Assembly: GCA_964514215.1 (NCBI GenBank)
Contig: CAZEPW010000003.1
Span: 1 to 64,000 of the forward strand
Length of the DNA stretch: 64,000 bases
From: CAYQUC01 sp964514215
GTDB taxonomy: Bacteria > Pseudomonadota > Gammaproteobacteria > UBA6429 > Thiohalophilaceae
Direction of reading: 5' to 3'
Positions within the stretch are counted from its first letter, which is position 1, and each line of letters opens with the position of its first letter. Positions 1 through 9,594 of this stretch are shown here, one piece after another. The notes beneath the pieces are model-generated. The model made no database searches and had not been told where the DNA came from. It was given only the letters and a program-made list of their open reading frames with translations. The translations under genes were made by a program, and so were the position numbers.

Positions 1-11
1 AGTGGGAATAA
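1..11 (+). CDS. guaA: Possible C-terminal end of guaA (GMP synthase), partial
   Basis: The first bases read, in one frame, as the end of a codon followed by Trp, Glu and a TAA stop. GMP synthases of gammaproteobacteria commonly end in '...IEWE', and guaA lies close upstream of tadA in pseudomonads. Only two full codons are visible, so the call rests mostly on gene order. Another frame runs to a stop at 34-36, so a different upstream gene cannot be excluded. Confidence 0.35.
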
Positions 12-35
12 TCGGATAACGTTGATACCAAAGTA

Positions 36-488
36 ATGAATAATTTAAAATGGATGGAGTATGCTTTTAGGCTTGCACTACACGCCGAACATGAGGGCGA
101 AGTTCCAGTTGGTGCTGTTTTAGTAAAAGATAATACGGTTATTGGCGAAGGCTGGAATAAACCAATATTAAATCACGATCCTACAGCGCATGCTGAAATT
201 ATTGCTTTACGAGATGCCGCTAAAAAAATCCAAAATTATCGATTAATCGATAGCACTCTTTATGTCACGCTTGAGCCCTGTGTTATGTGTGCGGGTGCAA
301 TTGTCCATGCTCGAGTTAAACGTGTTGTTTATGCAACAGCTGATCCACGTACCGGAGCTGCGGGTAGCGTGTTTTCAATTTTAAATTGTTCTGAGTTAAA
401 TCATAAAGTGGACGTTGAGCAGGGTGAGTTAGCGCTTGAATCAGCGGAGTTACTTCAAAATTTTTTTAGAAATAAACGAAAAAAATGA
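36..488 (+). CDS. tadA: tRNA-specific adenosine deaminase TadA
   Basis: TadA deaminates adenosine 34 of tRNA-Arg(ACG) to inosine, so that one tRNA reads several Arg codons. The 150-residue protein has the full cytidine/adenosine deaminase zinc site: H52-A-E54 (zinc ligand and proton-shuttle Glu) and the P81-C-V-M-C85 motif with two Cys ligands. The length fits the bacterial family, and the end is Lys/Arg-rich as is common. The ATG follows shortly after the presumed guaA end, suggesting cotranscription. The next gene is convergent. TadA is usually essential and nothing looks damaged. Confidence 0.95.
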   Translation: MNNLKWMEYAFRLALHAEHEGEVPVGAVLVKDNTVIGEGWNKPILNHDPTAHAEIIALRDAAKKIQNYRLIDSTLYVTLEPCVMCAGAIVHARVKRVVYATADPRTGAAGSVFSILNCSELNHKVDVEQGELALESAELLQNFFRNKRKK

Positions 489-607
489 TTGCTAGCGACT
501 GTTGTTGTTTTAAATTTTGTAGGGCTTAAAGAAATGATGTATCAGTAATAATTTATAATTAGTTTAGTTTTTATATTTTCACGTTGGGGTTCACAACCTA
601 CGATAAA

Positions 608-1951
608 TTAGTGCATATCTTCATTAATTTCACGATCAAATGTATCGTTGGGGTTAAATTCATCAGTATCCATTGCATTAAATTTATCCGTTGCTATTTT
701 AGTTTGTCGAATTTTTTCTTTAGCTAAATCATCTTCTACAATTTGAATTAATGCTTGAGTGTCATCGCTATCATCGGGGTATATAGCAATACCAACACTC
801 ATGGTTATTCGAATTTTTTCTGTTTCACGAATAAATATTGTTTGGTTTGCTATGATAGATTTAATTCGAGTTGCTGAAGCTAAAGCATGATCAATGCTGA
901 TATCCGGCATAATGATGATAAATTTTTCATCACAGTATCGCGCTACGGTGTCCATTGGGCGTATTTCTTGGCTGATAGTTTTAGCGGTGGCACGGATTGT
1001 TTCATCTCCCGCTAAATGTCCGTAGTCTGTGTTCACTGTTTTAAAATTGTTTAAATCGAGTAACAATAAAGCGAGTGTTTGAGAGTAACGTCGTGCGCGT
1101 TCAATTTCATTTGTTAAGCGTAAATTAAATTCCCGCCGGTTGATGAGACCGGTTAAATTATCATAAGCGGTTTGGTTTTTAATATGAATGTGAGTGTTTT
1201 CTAATTTTTCAGCAAGCTGGTTTATGGTTTTAGATAACTCGCCTAATTCACCGCTGGCGCTATGTTCTAGCCTTGTGGATGTTTCTCCTAAACCTAACTG
1301 GCTAACGACATTTAAGATATTTCTTATTGGTGTTAAAACTGTTCGGTTCAGTCCTATTGATACAGCAACAGCAAGTAATACGCCAAAAATTGAAATCATG
1401 GTGATTAAAAATAAAATTTCATTTTTTGATTTAAAACCTTTAAATATATCGGTACGTAATTCTTTTTGTAACCGGTTTTGGTATAAGCCAAGTTTTTCAG
1501 ATAAATCGATAATTTGTAGTGAAATTTTATTTACTTCTGTAATATTTTTTAAATTACTTTCGTTTAAATTTTTCTTTATGTTAATCCAATCTTTTTGTAT
1601 GACCAGTAAAATATGAAACGCATTTTCTGAATGTGGTGAGGCCGATAATATGTCATTGAACATAGTATCGATATAATTTATTAATGTATCCTTTTTTCGA
1701 TGTAATTCATTATTATTGTTTCGATGAATTTGTGATAAATGCAGTGGTAAGTATTGTAGTTTTGTCGATAGTTCGACAATTGGAACACCACCAGCGATTA
1801 TTTCATCAACCGTTGATTTAGTGGCATTTAAGGTGCCGAGAAAAAATAATAAACCGAGAATAGAAACGGTAAATAGCGGTAAAATTATTGTGATAATACC
1901 GAGTAGAAATCGTATTTGAAATGATTTAATCCAAGGAATGATTTTATTCAT
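608..1951 (-). CDS. Membrane HAMP-GGDEF protein with degenerate active site
   Basis: The 447-residue protein has an N-terminal membrane segment (about 14-40), a predicted periplasmic helical sensor region, a second membrane segment (about 178-200), a HAMP region (about 203-255) and a C-terminal GGDEF domain (about 265-430). The signature that should read GGDEF reads C340-D-E-K-F344, so the substrate and metal residues are replaced. The inhibitory-site motif R331-P-M-D334, five residues before it, is intact. From family knowledge, such proteins usually do not make c-di-GMP but may bind it through the I-site. I infer a c-di-GMP receptor or sensor; its output is unknown. It lies downstream of mltF on the same strand. 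Confidence 0.85.
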   Translation of the reverse strand: MNKIIPWIKSFQIRFLLGIITIILPLFTVSILGLLFFLGTLNATKSTVDEIIAGGVPIVELSTKLQYLPLHLSQIHRNNNNELHRKKDTLINYIDTMFNDILSASPHSENAFHILLVIQKDWINIKKNLNESNLKNITEVNKISLQIIDLSEKLGLYQNRLQKELRTDIFKGFKSKNEILFLITMISIFGVLLAVAVSIGLNRTVLTPIRNILNVVSQLGLGETSTRLEHSASGELGELSKTINQLAEKLENTHIHIKNQTAYDNLTGLINRREFNLRLTNEIERARRYSQTLALLLLDLNNFKTVNTDYGHLAGDETIRATAKTISQEIRPMDTVARYCDEKFIIIMPDISIDHALASATRIKSIIANQTIFIRETEKIRITMSVGIAIYPDDSDDTQALIQIVEDDLAKEKIRQTKIATDKFNAMDTDEFNPNDTFDREINEDMH

Positions 1952-1986
1952 GTAAGCATAACATTTCTATAAATTATAAATATTAT

Positions 1987-2012
1987 TTAACCCCTAATAA
2001 TATCTGGGTTAA
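1987..2012 (-). terminator. Inverted repeat after mltF, weak terminator candidate
   Basis: A perfect 7-bp inverted repeat (TTAACCC...GGGTTAA) with a 12-nt loop lies between the mltF stop and the start of the GGDEF gene. It has no clear T-tract on the minus strand, so it may only attenuate or stabilise the transcript. Confidence 0.35.
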
Positions 2013-2038
2013 GAATAAATAGTATAGTACTTATTGGC

Positions 2039-3448
2039 TTATAAAACAGGAGAAACAATCGCTAGCTTTGAGGGATCAACCTTTTGATCAAGTTGAGTTT
2101 CTTGGTGCCAAGCGAGAATGTCGTAATAGCTACGAATATTTTCGACATAGTGGACTGGTTCAGTTCCTCTGGCATAACCGTAACGGGTTTTTTTATACCA
2201 TTTACGTTTTCTTAATAGCGGTAAGCTTTCTTTTACATCGATCCATTTATTTGGATTACCACCACGTTTTTTTGTGATAATTTGTGCATCACGTAAATGT
2301 CCATAACCAACATTATAGGATGCAAGAGCCATCCAAGTTCGATCTGGCTCAGTAATCTCGTTTGGTATTTTATCCAGAAGTTTCCTGATATAAAGTGCAC
2401 CACCTTCGATAGACTGATTTGGATCCGTTCGTTTTTGTACACCGAGGTGTTTTGCTGTTGCTCTAGTTAGCATCATTATTCCTCGAACACCCGTAGGGGA
2501 AACTGCATGTTGATTCCAGTGGGACTCCTGATAAGCAACCGCAGCTAATAATCTCCAATCTAAATTGTTAGTTGCAGCAGCAATTTCAAACTGGTTTTTA
2601 TAACGTGGTAAACGTTTGGATACATGCCTTAGGAATGTTTTGGTGCCAGTGTAATCGTAGTTATCAACATGGCCGTAATGCCGTCTGATAATGCTATCGA
2701 GTTCGCCGGATTTTTGTAAGGCTAAAATAAATTTATTAGCTTCATCAATCAATGAGTTATCAACTGAATTTGGAAATGCCCAAGCTAATGGTTGTGGTTT
2801 GGATACATTAAATGCAACTCTAATTTTAGGATAAAACCGCATATTTAGTGCGATTTCATTTGAGTCGCCAATGGTATAATCAATTAATTCTTCGGAGACT
2901 AAGTGCATTAATTCTAAGTTGTCTTCAGCTTTACTTTCATACCATGTTAAGTTTTGATTTTTTGTTTTTAGTTTTATAAGCCTTTCAGCATGACTGCTGT
3001 TGGCGATAACTTCTAGATGACCTTTGGTATCAAATATGTTTTTGGGACGGGTATGGCCGGATTTATAAATTAACTGTTGTGTAATATGCTGATAAGGAAC
3101 TGAAAATTTAACGAGTTTTTCACGTTCTTTGGTGATGGTTAAACCTGCAGCGGCAATATGGGCATTGCCATCAGAAATATCATCTAAAATGTCATTTAAT
3201 GTATCTGGGGTGCGTAATTTGAGTTTTACACCTAAATGCTCAGCAAATTTCTTGGTTAGGTCATATTCTAAGCCGGTTGGGCCATTTGGGGCGTCATAAT
3301 AACTAGTCGCTGCATTTCGAGTCAATACACGCAATTCACCACTATTCTGTACCTGTTCAAGAATAGTACTGTTAGGTGTGCAAGCGTTTAAGGCTCCAAG
3401 GAGTACGCTTATACCTAAAACAATGCTGCTGATGTATTGAAATTTCAT
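2039..3448 (-). CDS. mltF: Membrane-bound lytic murein transglycosylase F
   Basis: MltF cleaves peptidoglycan to 1,6-anhydromuropeptides at the inner face of the outer membrane. I chose the internal ATG at 3448 (469 residues) because it opens a typical lipoprotein signal: a charged start, a hydrophobic stretch and the lipobox L-N-A-C23. The longer frame to 3520 would put 24 polar residues before the signal. An SBP_bac_3 domain (about 35-265) is followed by an SLT domain with catalytic E308 in the ES motif and the later 'SYNVGYG' motif. Two-domain architecture and length match MltF. In Pseudomonas mltF also lies near guaA and tadA. Confidence 0.93.
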   Translation of the reverse strand: MKFQYISSIVLGISVLLGALNACTPNSTILEQVQNSGELRVLTRNAATSYYDAPNGPTGLEYDLTKKFAEHLGVKLKLRTPDTLNDILDDISDGNAHIAAAGLTITKEREKLVKFSVPYQHITQQLIYKSGHTRPKNIFDTKGHLEVIANSSHAERLIKLKTKNQNLTWYESKAEDNLELMHLVSEELIDYTIGDSNEIALNMRFYPKIRVAFNVSKPQPLAWAFPNSVDNSLIDEANKFILALQKSGELDSIIRRHYGHVDNYDYTGTKTFLRHVSKRLPRYKNQFEIAAATNNLDWRLLAAVAYQESHWNQHAVSPTGVRGIMMLTRATAKHLGVQKRTDPNQSIEGGALYIRKLLDKIPNEITEPDRTWMALASYNVGYGHLRDAQIITKKRGGNPNKWIDVKESLPLLRKRKWYKKTRYGYARGTEPVHYVENIRSYYDILAWHQETQLDQKVDPSKLAIVSPVL

Positions 3449-3728
3449 GATGAGACTTAACCTTTGCCGATAATCAAATATCGGACGGTAATTCGTATCC
3501 TGAAGTGTGAATTGCGTCACATTTCAAACTAATTTCAAATAAAAAATAGAAGATTAGTTTATTAATATTTACTTATTGTACCATTACATTTAACAACTAA
3601 CTAATATAAAATAAAATTCCTTTATATTTCAATGCTGTTCAGATATTCAGTGTTGCTTCTATCGCGTGGATAGCTGATTATAGTCGAATTAATCGATTCT
3701 ATGTCTGATTTTATACTGAAATGAATAC

Positions 3729-3817
<89 letters not shown>

Positions 3818-3860
3818 ACTATATAATACGTTATTGAATAGCGTGAGAAGTAAGAAATAA

Positions 3861-5774
3861 ATGGCTTTATTACAATTAGATAATGCATGTTTGTCATTTG
3901 GACATGTCGCACTACTGGATTCAACAAAACTCATTTTGAATGAACACGAGCGTGTCGCTTTGGTTGGTCGAAATGGGGCGGGTAAGTCTTCAGTGTTAAA
4001 AGTATTGTCAGGAGAATATGAGCTTGATGATGGCAGTTACTGGAGAACGGATAATTTAAAAATTTCTTATCTCGAACAAGATCTAATTAAGGACAAAGAA
4101 AAATCGGTATTTGAAGTTGTTTCTGATGGCTTACCCGAGGTTGGTAAGATTCTTTATGAATACCACCAAGCGGTAGTCACGGTGTCCACATCGCATAAAC
4201 AATCTGATTTAGATAAGTTAGCCCGATTACAAACACAATTAGAGTCGGTTAACGGTTGGCACTTTGAGCAACAAATTGACGCTATTATTTCAAAATTAGA
4301 GTTATCTGCTGATGATAAAATTGCAGATATGTCCGGAGGACAAAAGCGTAGGGTATTTTTAGCAAAGGCTTTGGTGGGCGAGCCAGATGTGTTGATGCTT
4401 GATGAACCAACCAATCATTTAGACATTCCGTCGATACTCTGGCTAGAAAATTTTTTATTGAATTTAAATAGTTCATTGTTATTTATTACTCATGATCGTT
4501 CTTTTTTGTCTAATTTGGCAACACGGATAATTGATTTGGATCGAGGTGAACTCATTTCGTATCCTGGTAATTATAATGCGTATTTAGCGTTAAAAGAAAA
4601 GCAATTAGAAGAGCAATTAAAACAAAATGCGTTGTTTGATAAGAAATTAAACGATGAAGAAAAATGGATTCGGCAGGGAATAAAAGCGCGAAGAACACGA
4701 AATGAAGGACGTGTTCGAGCATTAGAGTCACTTAGGGTAGAGCGTTCTAAACGACGTGAAAAACAAGGTAACGTTAAATTTTCTTTAGATACTGCAGAAC
4801 GTTCAGGAAAGCTTGTTGTAGAACTTGAAAATGTCAATTTTAGTTTTGATGAGCAATGTATGGTTAAGGATTTGTCGTTACGCATTATGCGTGGTGACAG
4901 AATTGGAATTGTTGGGCCAAATGGCATCGGAAAATCAACCTTATTAAAATTATTGCTTGATGAGTTGCAACCGGATCAGGGTGTTGTTCGACTTGGTACT
5001 AAACTGGAAATTGCCTATTTTGATCAACATCGTGAGCAATTAAATCTGGAAGCTAGCGTATTTGATAACGTCAATAATGGTCAGGAATATGTCGAAATAC
5101 AAGGTCAAAGCCGACATGTGATTGGATACCTACAAGATTTTTTATTTTCACCTGAGCGAATTCGTTCTCCAGTGAAAACCTTGTCAGGTGGCGAGCGAAA
5201 TCGATTATTAATTGCCAGATTGTTTACACAACCCGCCAATTTTTTGATTCTTGATGAACCAACAAACGATCTCGATATTGAGACTTTGGAATTGCTTGAA
5301 AGTTTGTTATTAAGCTACAAAGGTACAATCTTAGTCGTTAGTCATGATCGTCAATTTTTGGACAATATCGTAACCGGTACCTTGGTATTATCGGGAAATG
5401 GTGTGATTAAGGAGTTTGTTGGTGGTTATGGTGATTATATACGTCAATTAAGAAGCGCTAAGTCGAGCAATAGTGACAAAAAATCAGCAAATAGCCAAAA
5501 AATTGTCAGCTCTAACTCGAATAAAAGCAGTAATAAAGCAATTGATAATAACAAAGCTAAACTATCCTATAAGGAACAACATGAGCTAAAAGAAATCACT
5601 GCAAAAATAGAAAAACTGGAACAACATCAGCAAATATTACAAAATAAATTGAATGATCCTGAGTTCTATAAGCAAGACGGTACGGAAATTGCAAAAGTAC
5701 AACTTGATATGAAGGATTTAAGTGATGAGCTGGATAAAATATTTGTTAGATGGGAAGAGTTAGAGAACATTTAA
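3861..5774 (+). CDS. uup: ABC-F family ATPase Uup
   Basis: This soluble 637-residue protein has two ABC ATPase domains and no membrane segments. The first half has Walker A 'GRNGAGKSS', signature 'MSGGQKRR' and Walker B 'LMLDEPTNHLD'. The second has 'GPNGIGKST', 'LSGGERNR' and 'LILDEPTNDLD'. A charged linker around 240-310 joins them, and a C-terminal lysine-rich coiled coil (about 565-635) follows. This layout is that of Uup, an ABC-F protein that acts on ribosomes and affects excision of some transposons and DNA structures in E. coli. It starts 44 bp after tRNA-Ser. EttA is less likely because of the C-terminal coiled coil. Confidence 0.9.
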   Translation: MALLQLDNACLSFGHVALLDSTKLILNEHERVALVGRNGAGKSSVLKVLSGEYELDDGSYWRTDNLKISYLEQDLIKDKEKSVFEVVSDGLPEVGKILYEYHQAVVTVSTSHKQSDLDKLARLQTQLESVNGWHFEQQIDAIISKLELSADDKIADMSGGQKRRVFLAKALVGEPDVLMLDEPTNHLDIPSILWLENFLLNLNSSLLFITHDRSFLSNLATRIIDLDRGELISYPGNYNAYLALKEKQLEEQLKQNALFDKKLNDEEKWIRQGIKARRTRNEGRVRALESLRVERSKRREKQGNVKFSLDTAERSGKLVVELENVNFSFDEQCMVKDLSLRIMRGDRIGIVGPNGIGKSTLLKLLLDELQPDQGVVRLGTKLEIAYFDQHREQLNLEASVFDNVNNGQEYVEIQGQSRHVIGYLQDFLFSPERIRSPVKTLSGGERNRLLIARLFTQPANFLILDEPTNDLDIETLELLESLLLSYKGTILVVSHDRQFLDNIVTGTLVLSGNGVIKEFVGGYGDYIRQLRSAKSSNSDKKSANSQKIVSSNSNKSSNKAIDNNKAKLSYKEQHELKEITAKIEKLEQHQQILQNKLNDPEFYKQDGTEIAKVQLDMKDLSDELDKIFVRWEELENI

Positions 5775-5791
5775 CACTATTTAATATAAAT

Positions 5792-5811
5792 ATTGTTTAG
5801 TAATAAACAAT
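5792..5811 (+). terminator. AT-rich hairpin after uup
   Basis: An 8-bp perfect stem (ATTGTTTA/TAAACAAT) with a 4-nt loop lies 18 bp after the uup stop. It is followed by a short T-containing stretch. The stem has little G+C, so it is at best a weak terminator. Confidence 0.35.
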
Positions 5812-5846
5812 GAATTTTACTAATTGAAATAATGCTGAGGCATGCC

Positions 5847-6590
5847 ATGAAACTAAAATATTTGTTATTAACATCATTATTATTGATTTTTCCATTCCAA
5901 GTTAGTGCAGATGCGCTCGGCGTGTATTTGGGAGCAGGTACTTGGAATCATAGTGCATCGGGTTATGTCAGTGATTCGAGCACGAATATTGATTTAAAAG
6001 ACGATTTAAATTTAAAAGATAAACAAGAAGGGTATTTTTATATTGCAATTGAACACCCACTTCCTATTATCCCTAATATTAAATTTGCATCGACTAAGTT
6101 GTCTCATGCGGGAAATGGTGTTCTGACTAGCACTGTTTCTTTTGGTGGGCAAAGTTTTAACCTTTCAGAACCGGTTACTAGCACCGTTGTTTTAGATTCA
6201 ACTGATATTACGGCATATTATGAAATTCTTGATAATGTTGTTGAAGTTGATCTTGGTTTAACCGCTAGAAAGCTCGAAGGTAAAATTAAAGTTGTTGGTG
6301 CTATTAGCGGCACAGGTGAACAACTCATTGATCAAACTGTTCCAATGATTTATGCCGCCTTGAGTGTGAATTTACCCGCAGGAATAACCCTTAGTGGTGA
6401 AAGTAACTTTGTCAGTGCAGCAGGTGTTACTTATACTGATTTGTTGGTGAAATTACGTTATGAAATTGTTAGTGTTTTTGGTGTTGAAGGTGGTATTCGA
6501 ACTCAAAAATTGAGTTTAAAAGATATTGATAATGTTACCGCTGACGTCACTTTTAGTGGACCGTTCATTGGCGCTTTTTTACATTTTTAA
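5847..6590 (+). CDS. TIGR04219-like outer membrane beta-barrel protein
   Basis: The ATG at 5847 is preferred because GAGG lies 7 nt before it and the protein then begins directly with a signal peptide (basic start, long Leu/Ile core, cleavage after 'VSA'). The mature part of about 225 residues alternates polar and hydrophobic residues, starts with 'LGVYLGAGTWN', and ends in 'FIGAFLHF' with a terminal Phe, as in outer-membrane barrels. This fits the TIGR04219 outer-membrane family as I remember it, whose function is unknown. It stands alone between uup and the T6SS, so no role can be inferred from context. Confidence 0.7.
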   Translation: MKLKYLLLTSLLLIFPFQVSADALGVYLGAGTWNHSASGYVSDSSTNIDLKDDLNLKDKQEGYFYIAIEHPLPIIPNIKFASTKLSHAGNGVLTSTVSFGGQSFNLSEPVTSTVVLDSTDITAYYEILDNVVEVDLGLTARKLEGKIKVVGAISGTGEQLIDQTVPMIYAALSVNLPAGITLSGESNFVSAAGVTYTDLLVKLRYEIVSVFGVEGGIRTQKLSLKDIDNVTADVTFSGPFIGAFLHF

Positions 6591-7147
6591 CATTTCAAAT
6601 AAAAGTAAAGTATTAATTAACATGGACGTTAAATTATACTCTATGTCGTTTCTTCTGGTTTTTCTCCTATATTCTTTACCATAAATATACCTAGCAATGT
6701 TCTACTATGGTATTCTCTGTCGACTAAATAAATTCTTAGTGAGCATATAAGCTTTAAATTTATTAGGAATATTTTTTGTCTCAAAAATTATTTTATATAA
6801 AAATGAGTGCTCCTCTGAAAAATTGCATGCTGGTTGGTTCGTAATATATTATTGTTAAATATATTTACTGTTTTTGAAACATTCTAACTGCGTGACAGTA
6901 TTCAAATATAGTACAAAGTGTTGTTTAAAAAATAAACATATTAGGTTTGTTTTTTATACTCAAGCAAGGGTTTATCCTAGTAATGTTTTGTACAATATTA
7001 TTGAATATTAATTAAACAATTATAATGTAAAATTTAACTAGACTTGTTTAATGGATGTTGCGATAGTACATAAAAAGTACAGATGGAATACAAAGGATCA
7101 GCATAGCAGGCTTGTGTTTTAGTAAATGGGAATAATATGGATATAAG
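6591..7147. other. 557-bp non-coding region upstream of the T6SS operon
   Basis: No credible ORF or RNA gene was found in this very AT-rich stretch. It must carry the promoter of the T6SS operon that starts at 7148. A TATAAT box lies at 7021-7026, but I see no good -35 element at the right distance. No sigma-54 (-24/-12) match was found. Its length leaves ample room for regulator sites. Confidence 0.5.
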
Positions 7148-7714
7148 ATGGAGAGTAAGCCCAGCATAGTGACAAAATTGCCTGCTCGCAATTCGCGAGA
7201 TACTACCTTGGTAAACCAATCTGAATCTAATTCGCAGACTGCTGCTACACGTTCTAAAAAGACCGGGCTAGGAAATGCTGTTGTAAAAGGAATAACACAA
7301 CTGATTCAAGGTCAAAGGCAATTTGCAGAAGAGTTTGGTTTAAATAGCGCTAGAGTATTTCCTAAGTCATACCATTTATTAGATGGCCAAAGTCCTAAAA
7401 AATTATTAAAACAAATTTTTCGATCGGGTGACCCCGGAATAGCTCAGTTACAGGGATTATTTAGTGATATGGTCGAGCATCAATTAGCGTTATTTAATTC
7501 AATTGATGCTGTTGCAAAAGAAGCATTGAATTCAGTCAGTGAGGAAACTATTGATAGTGAGTTATCTAGCCGGTGGGTAACGTCTGGGGCTAAATGGCGC
7601 TTTTATAAACATTATCATAAAGAATTTCAAATTAATAATAATTTGCGATTTAATGCCATAGTTGCGCCTGGCTTTGTTAAGAGTTATTCATCTATACGTG
7701 AAAATCAAAATTAG
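7148..7714 (+). CDS. T6SS TagH-like protein lacking the FHA domain
   Basis: The 188-residue protein resembles the C-terminal domain of T6SS Fha/TagH proteins (the T6SS_FHA_C type). Matching pieces are the segment 'VVKGITQLIQGQRQFAEEF', the central 'DMVEHQLALFNSIDAVAKEAL', and the end with 'WRFYKHYHKEF' and 'FVKSY'. The N-terminal 40 residues are polar and disordered-looking. There is no room for a phosphothreonine-binding FHA domain. It is the first gene of the T6SS operon, 21 bp before tssJ. The role is inferred to be baseplate or membrane-complex assembly. The assignment comes from motif recall and would need a profile search. Confidence 0.6.
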   Translation: MESKPSIVTKLPARNSRDTTLVNQSESNSQTAATRSKKTGLGNAVVKGITQLIQGQRQFAEEFGLNSARVFPKSYHLLDGQSPKKLLKQIFRSGDPGIAQLQGLFSDMVEHQLALFNSIDAVAKEALNSVSEETIDSELSSRWVTSGAKWRFYKHYHKEFQINNNLRFNAIVAPGFVKSYSSIRENQN

Positions 7715-7735
7715 AAAAGTAATGAGGGAATAAAT

Positions 7736-8197
7736 ATGCAGTATAAACTAGGTCAAATAATTACACTTATTTTAATTACCGTTTTGTTATCGGCTTGTGG
7801 TGGGCCAACAATTCGAATGGGTATTTCATCATCACCAGATTTAAATCCTAATCGAAAGCAAGCACCATTGTCTGTTGTTGTTCGAATTTATCAACTACGA
7901 GATATCAGTTCATTCGAAAGTACAACATTTAATGAAATTTGGAAAAATGATTTAAATGCGTTAACTGGTACGGTTTTGACAAGAAAAGAAATTGTAATAC
8001 ACCCGGGTGTAAACAAAGAAATTATTTTCGACCGACATGAAAAGGCCAAATATATTGGTGTTGCTGCAATTTTTAGAAATCCGCGAGATAGAAAATGGCG
8101 TGATATTCATGAGTTATCTTCAAGTCTCGTTGGTAGCCGTTTTTCAAGTAGCTTTTCTGTTAGTTTAGTTGGCAATTCTATTAACATTGCGGATTAA
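7736..8197 (+). CDS. tssJ: T6SS outer membrane lipoprotein TssJ
   Basis: TssJ is the lipoprotein that anchors the T6SS membrane complex to the outer membrane and contacts the periplasmic part of TssM. The 153-residue protein has a lipoprotein signal ending in the lipobox L-S-A-C21. The mature domain has the family's features: 'PLSVVVRIYQLRDISSFESTTFNEIW' (split here by domain), a later 'EIVIHPGVNKEI' segment, and 'YIGVAAIFRNP..RKWR'. RBS and spacing are good, and it directly precedes tssK, giving the common order tssJ-K-L-M. Confidence 0.93.
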   Translation: MQYKLGQIITLILITVLLSACGGPTIRMGISSSPDLNPNRKQAPLSVVVRIYQLRDISSFESTTFNEIWKNDLNALTGTVLTRKEIVIHPGVNKEIIFDRHEKAKYIGVAAIFRNPRDRKWRDIHELSSSLVGSRFSSSFSVSLVGNSINIAD

Positions 8198-8253
8198 AAT
8201 TAATTAATGGATAACAATCTAAAATTGAACATGGATTTAGTTAGGAGAATTAA

Positions 8254-9594
8254 ATGAAGGGTTTGAGAAAAGTTGTTTGGGCAGAAGGGATGTTTCTTGG
8301 CCAACAACATTTTCAGATGTGGGATAATTATCTTGAATCATACCAGAGTTTACAAATTCGCAGCATCTCACCGATGGCGTGGGGTTTATTGCAGCTGGAT
8401 ATTGATCAAGAGGCTTTGGAAAATAATCAATTTCGCATTTCATTCTGTCAGGCTATATTTCCGGATGGCCGTTTAATTAGTTACGATGCTAGCGAAAGTG
8501 AGCCATTGGCAAAAGAGTTGTCTGGTGGTTACAGTGAAAAAATAGAACTTTATTTATGTTTACCGGCAAATCGAACCACTCAAGGTATTAATGGTTATCA
8601 CAATAGTGGTCAGTTAAGTGCATGGTATGCAGATTATCGTCAGATAGCAGATGAGAACGATCCATCGCGTGAACGAGAAGTTATGCTTGGTCATCCTAAT
8701 TTAATGATTGTTTCTGGTGATGAGTCGAGAGAAAATTTCACTTCGATTAAAATTGCTGAAATTGTTAATGATGGTGATGGAGAATATAGTTTTGTAGAAA
8801 ATTATATACCGCCAATAGTTAATATTCAGGCATCTGATTATTTGTCGGCAATGTTAGTTAGGGTTATTGAATTATTTAGCGCTAAAATTCGAGTGTTAAA
8901 TGAACGTAGAAAGCAATACAGCTCAGGAATTGCCGAGTTTGGGCATAATGATGTTTCAAATTTTTTGGTATTACAGGCTTTGAGTGGTGCAATTCCAATA
9001 CTACAACATTTTAGAAAAAATGTTGATTTACATCCTGAACAAATTTATCAATTACTGAGTAATGTTATTGGTGGTTTGTGTCCGTTTAGTTTAGAAATGG
9101 ACGTTCATAGCATCCCTGTTTATCAACATAATAATTTAACAAAAGTTTTTACTACACTTGAAAAATTATTAAGAGAATTAGTTGATGTTGCAATGCCAAC
9201 TAAAGTTGCTCAAATTAAATTAATCAAAGAGTCGGATGCGTTATATTCGGTGGACAATATTGAAAGTGCTATTTTAGGCAGTTCAACGCTATTTCTTGCA
9301 GTATTACTAGAATCAGATAATTCTAATTGGGTTGGGCAGTTTGAGCGAATGGCAAAAGTAGGAGCCCGGGTTGATATTGAGATGATTGTGGCATCTGCAC
9401 TACCTGGGGTTAATATTCGGCATATGCAACGACCTCCAAGCAATTTACCGATAAAAAGTGGTTTTGAATATTATCGACTGGATCCAAATGGAACGTTTTG
9501 GGATCGAATCGTGAATGAGCGAACTTTAGGGTTATTTATTCCTAGAGACTTTATTAAAGCAAAAATTGAAATCGTAACAGTTAAAGAAGCGTAA
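8254..9594 (+). CDS. tssK: T6SS baseplate protein TssK
   Basis: TssK is the trimeric baseplate adaptor that links the wedges (TssEFG) to the TssJLM membrane complex. The 446-residue length is typical. The family start motif 'VVWAEGMFLGQQHFQ' is present at residues 7-21, and the C-terminal part contains 'LPGVNIRHMQRPPSNLP' and 'YYRLDP', both characteristic. A strong RBS (TTAGGAG) precedes the ATG. The stop overlaps the tssL start by one base (TAATG), which suggests translational coupling. Confidence 0.96.
   Translation: MKGLRKVVWAEGMFLGQQHFQMWDNYLESYQSLQIRSISPMAWGLLQLDIDQEALENNQFRISFCQAIFPDGRLISYDASESEPLAKELSGGYSEKIELYLCLPANRTTQGINGYHNSGQLSAWYADYRQIADENDPSREREVMLGHPNLMIVSGDESRENFTSIKIAEIVNDGDGEYSFVENYIPPIVNIQASDYLSAMLVRVIELFSAKIRVLNERRKQYSSGIAEFGHNDVSNFLVLQALSGAIPILQHFRKNVDLHPEQIYQLLSNVIGGLCPFSLEMDVHSIPVYQHNNLTKVFTTLEKLLRELVDVAMPTKVAQIKLIKESDALYSVDNIESAILGSSTLFLAVLLESDNSNWVGQFERMAKVGARVDIEMIVASALPGVNIRHMQRPPSNLPIKSGFEYYRLDPNGTFWDRIVNERTLGLFIPRDFIKAKIEIVTVKEA

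Noticed and set aside
1194..1616. 140-codon plus-strand frame inside the GGDEF gene
   Set aside because: It is antisense to a well-supported protein and has hydrophobic shadow composition.
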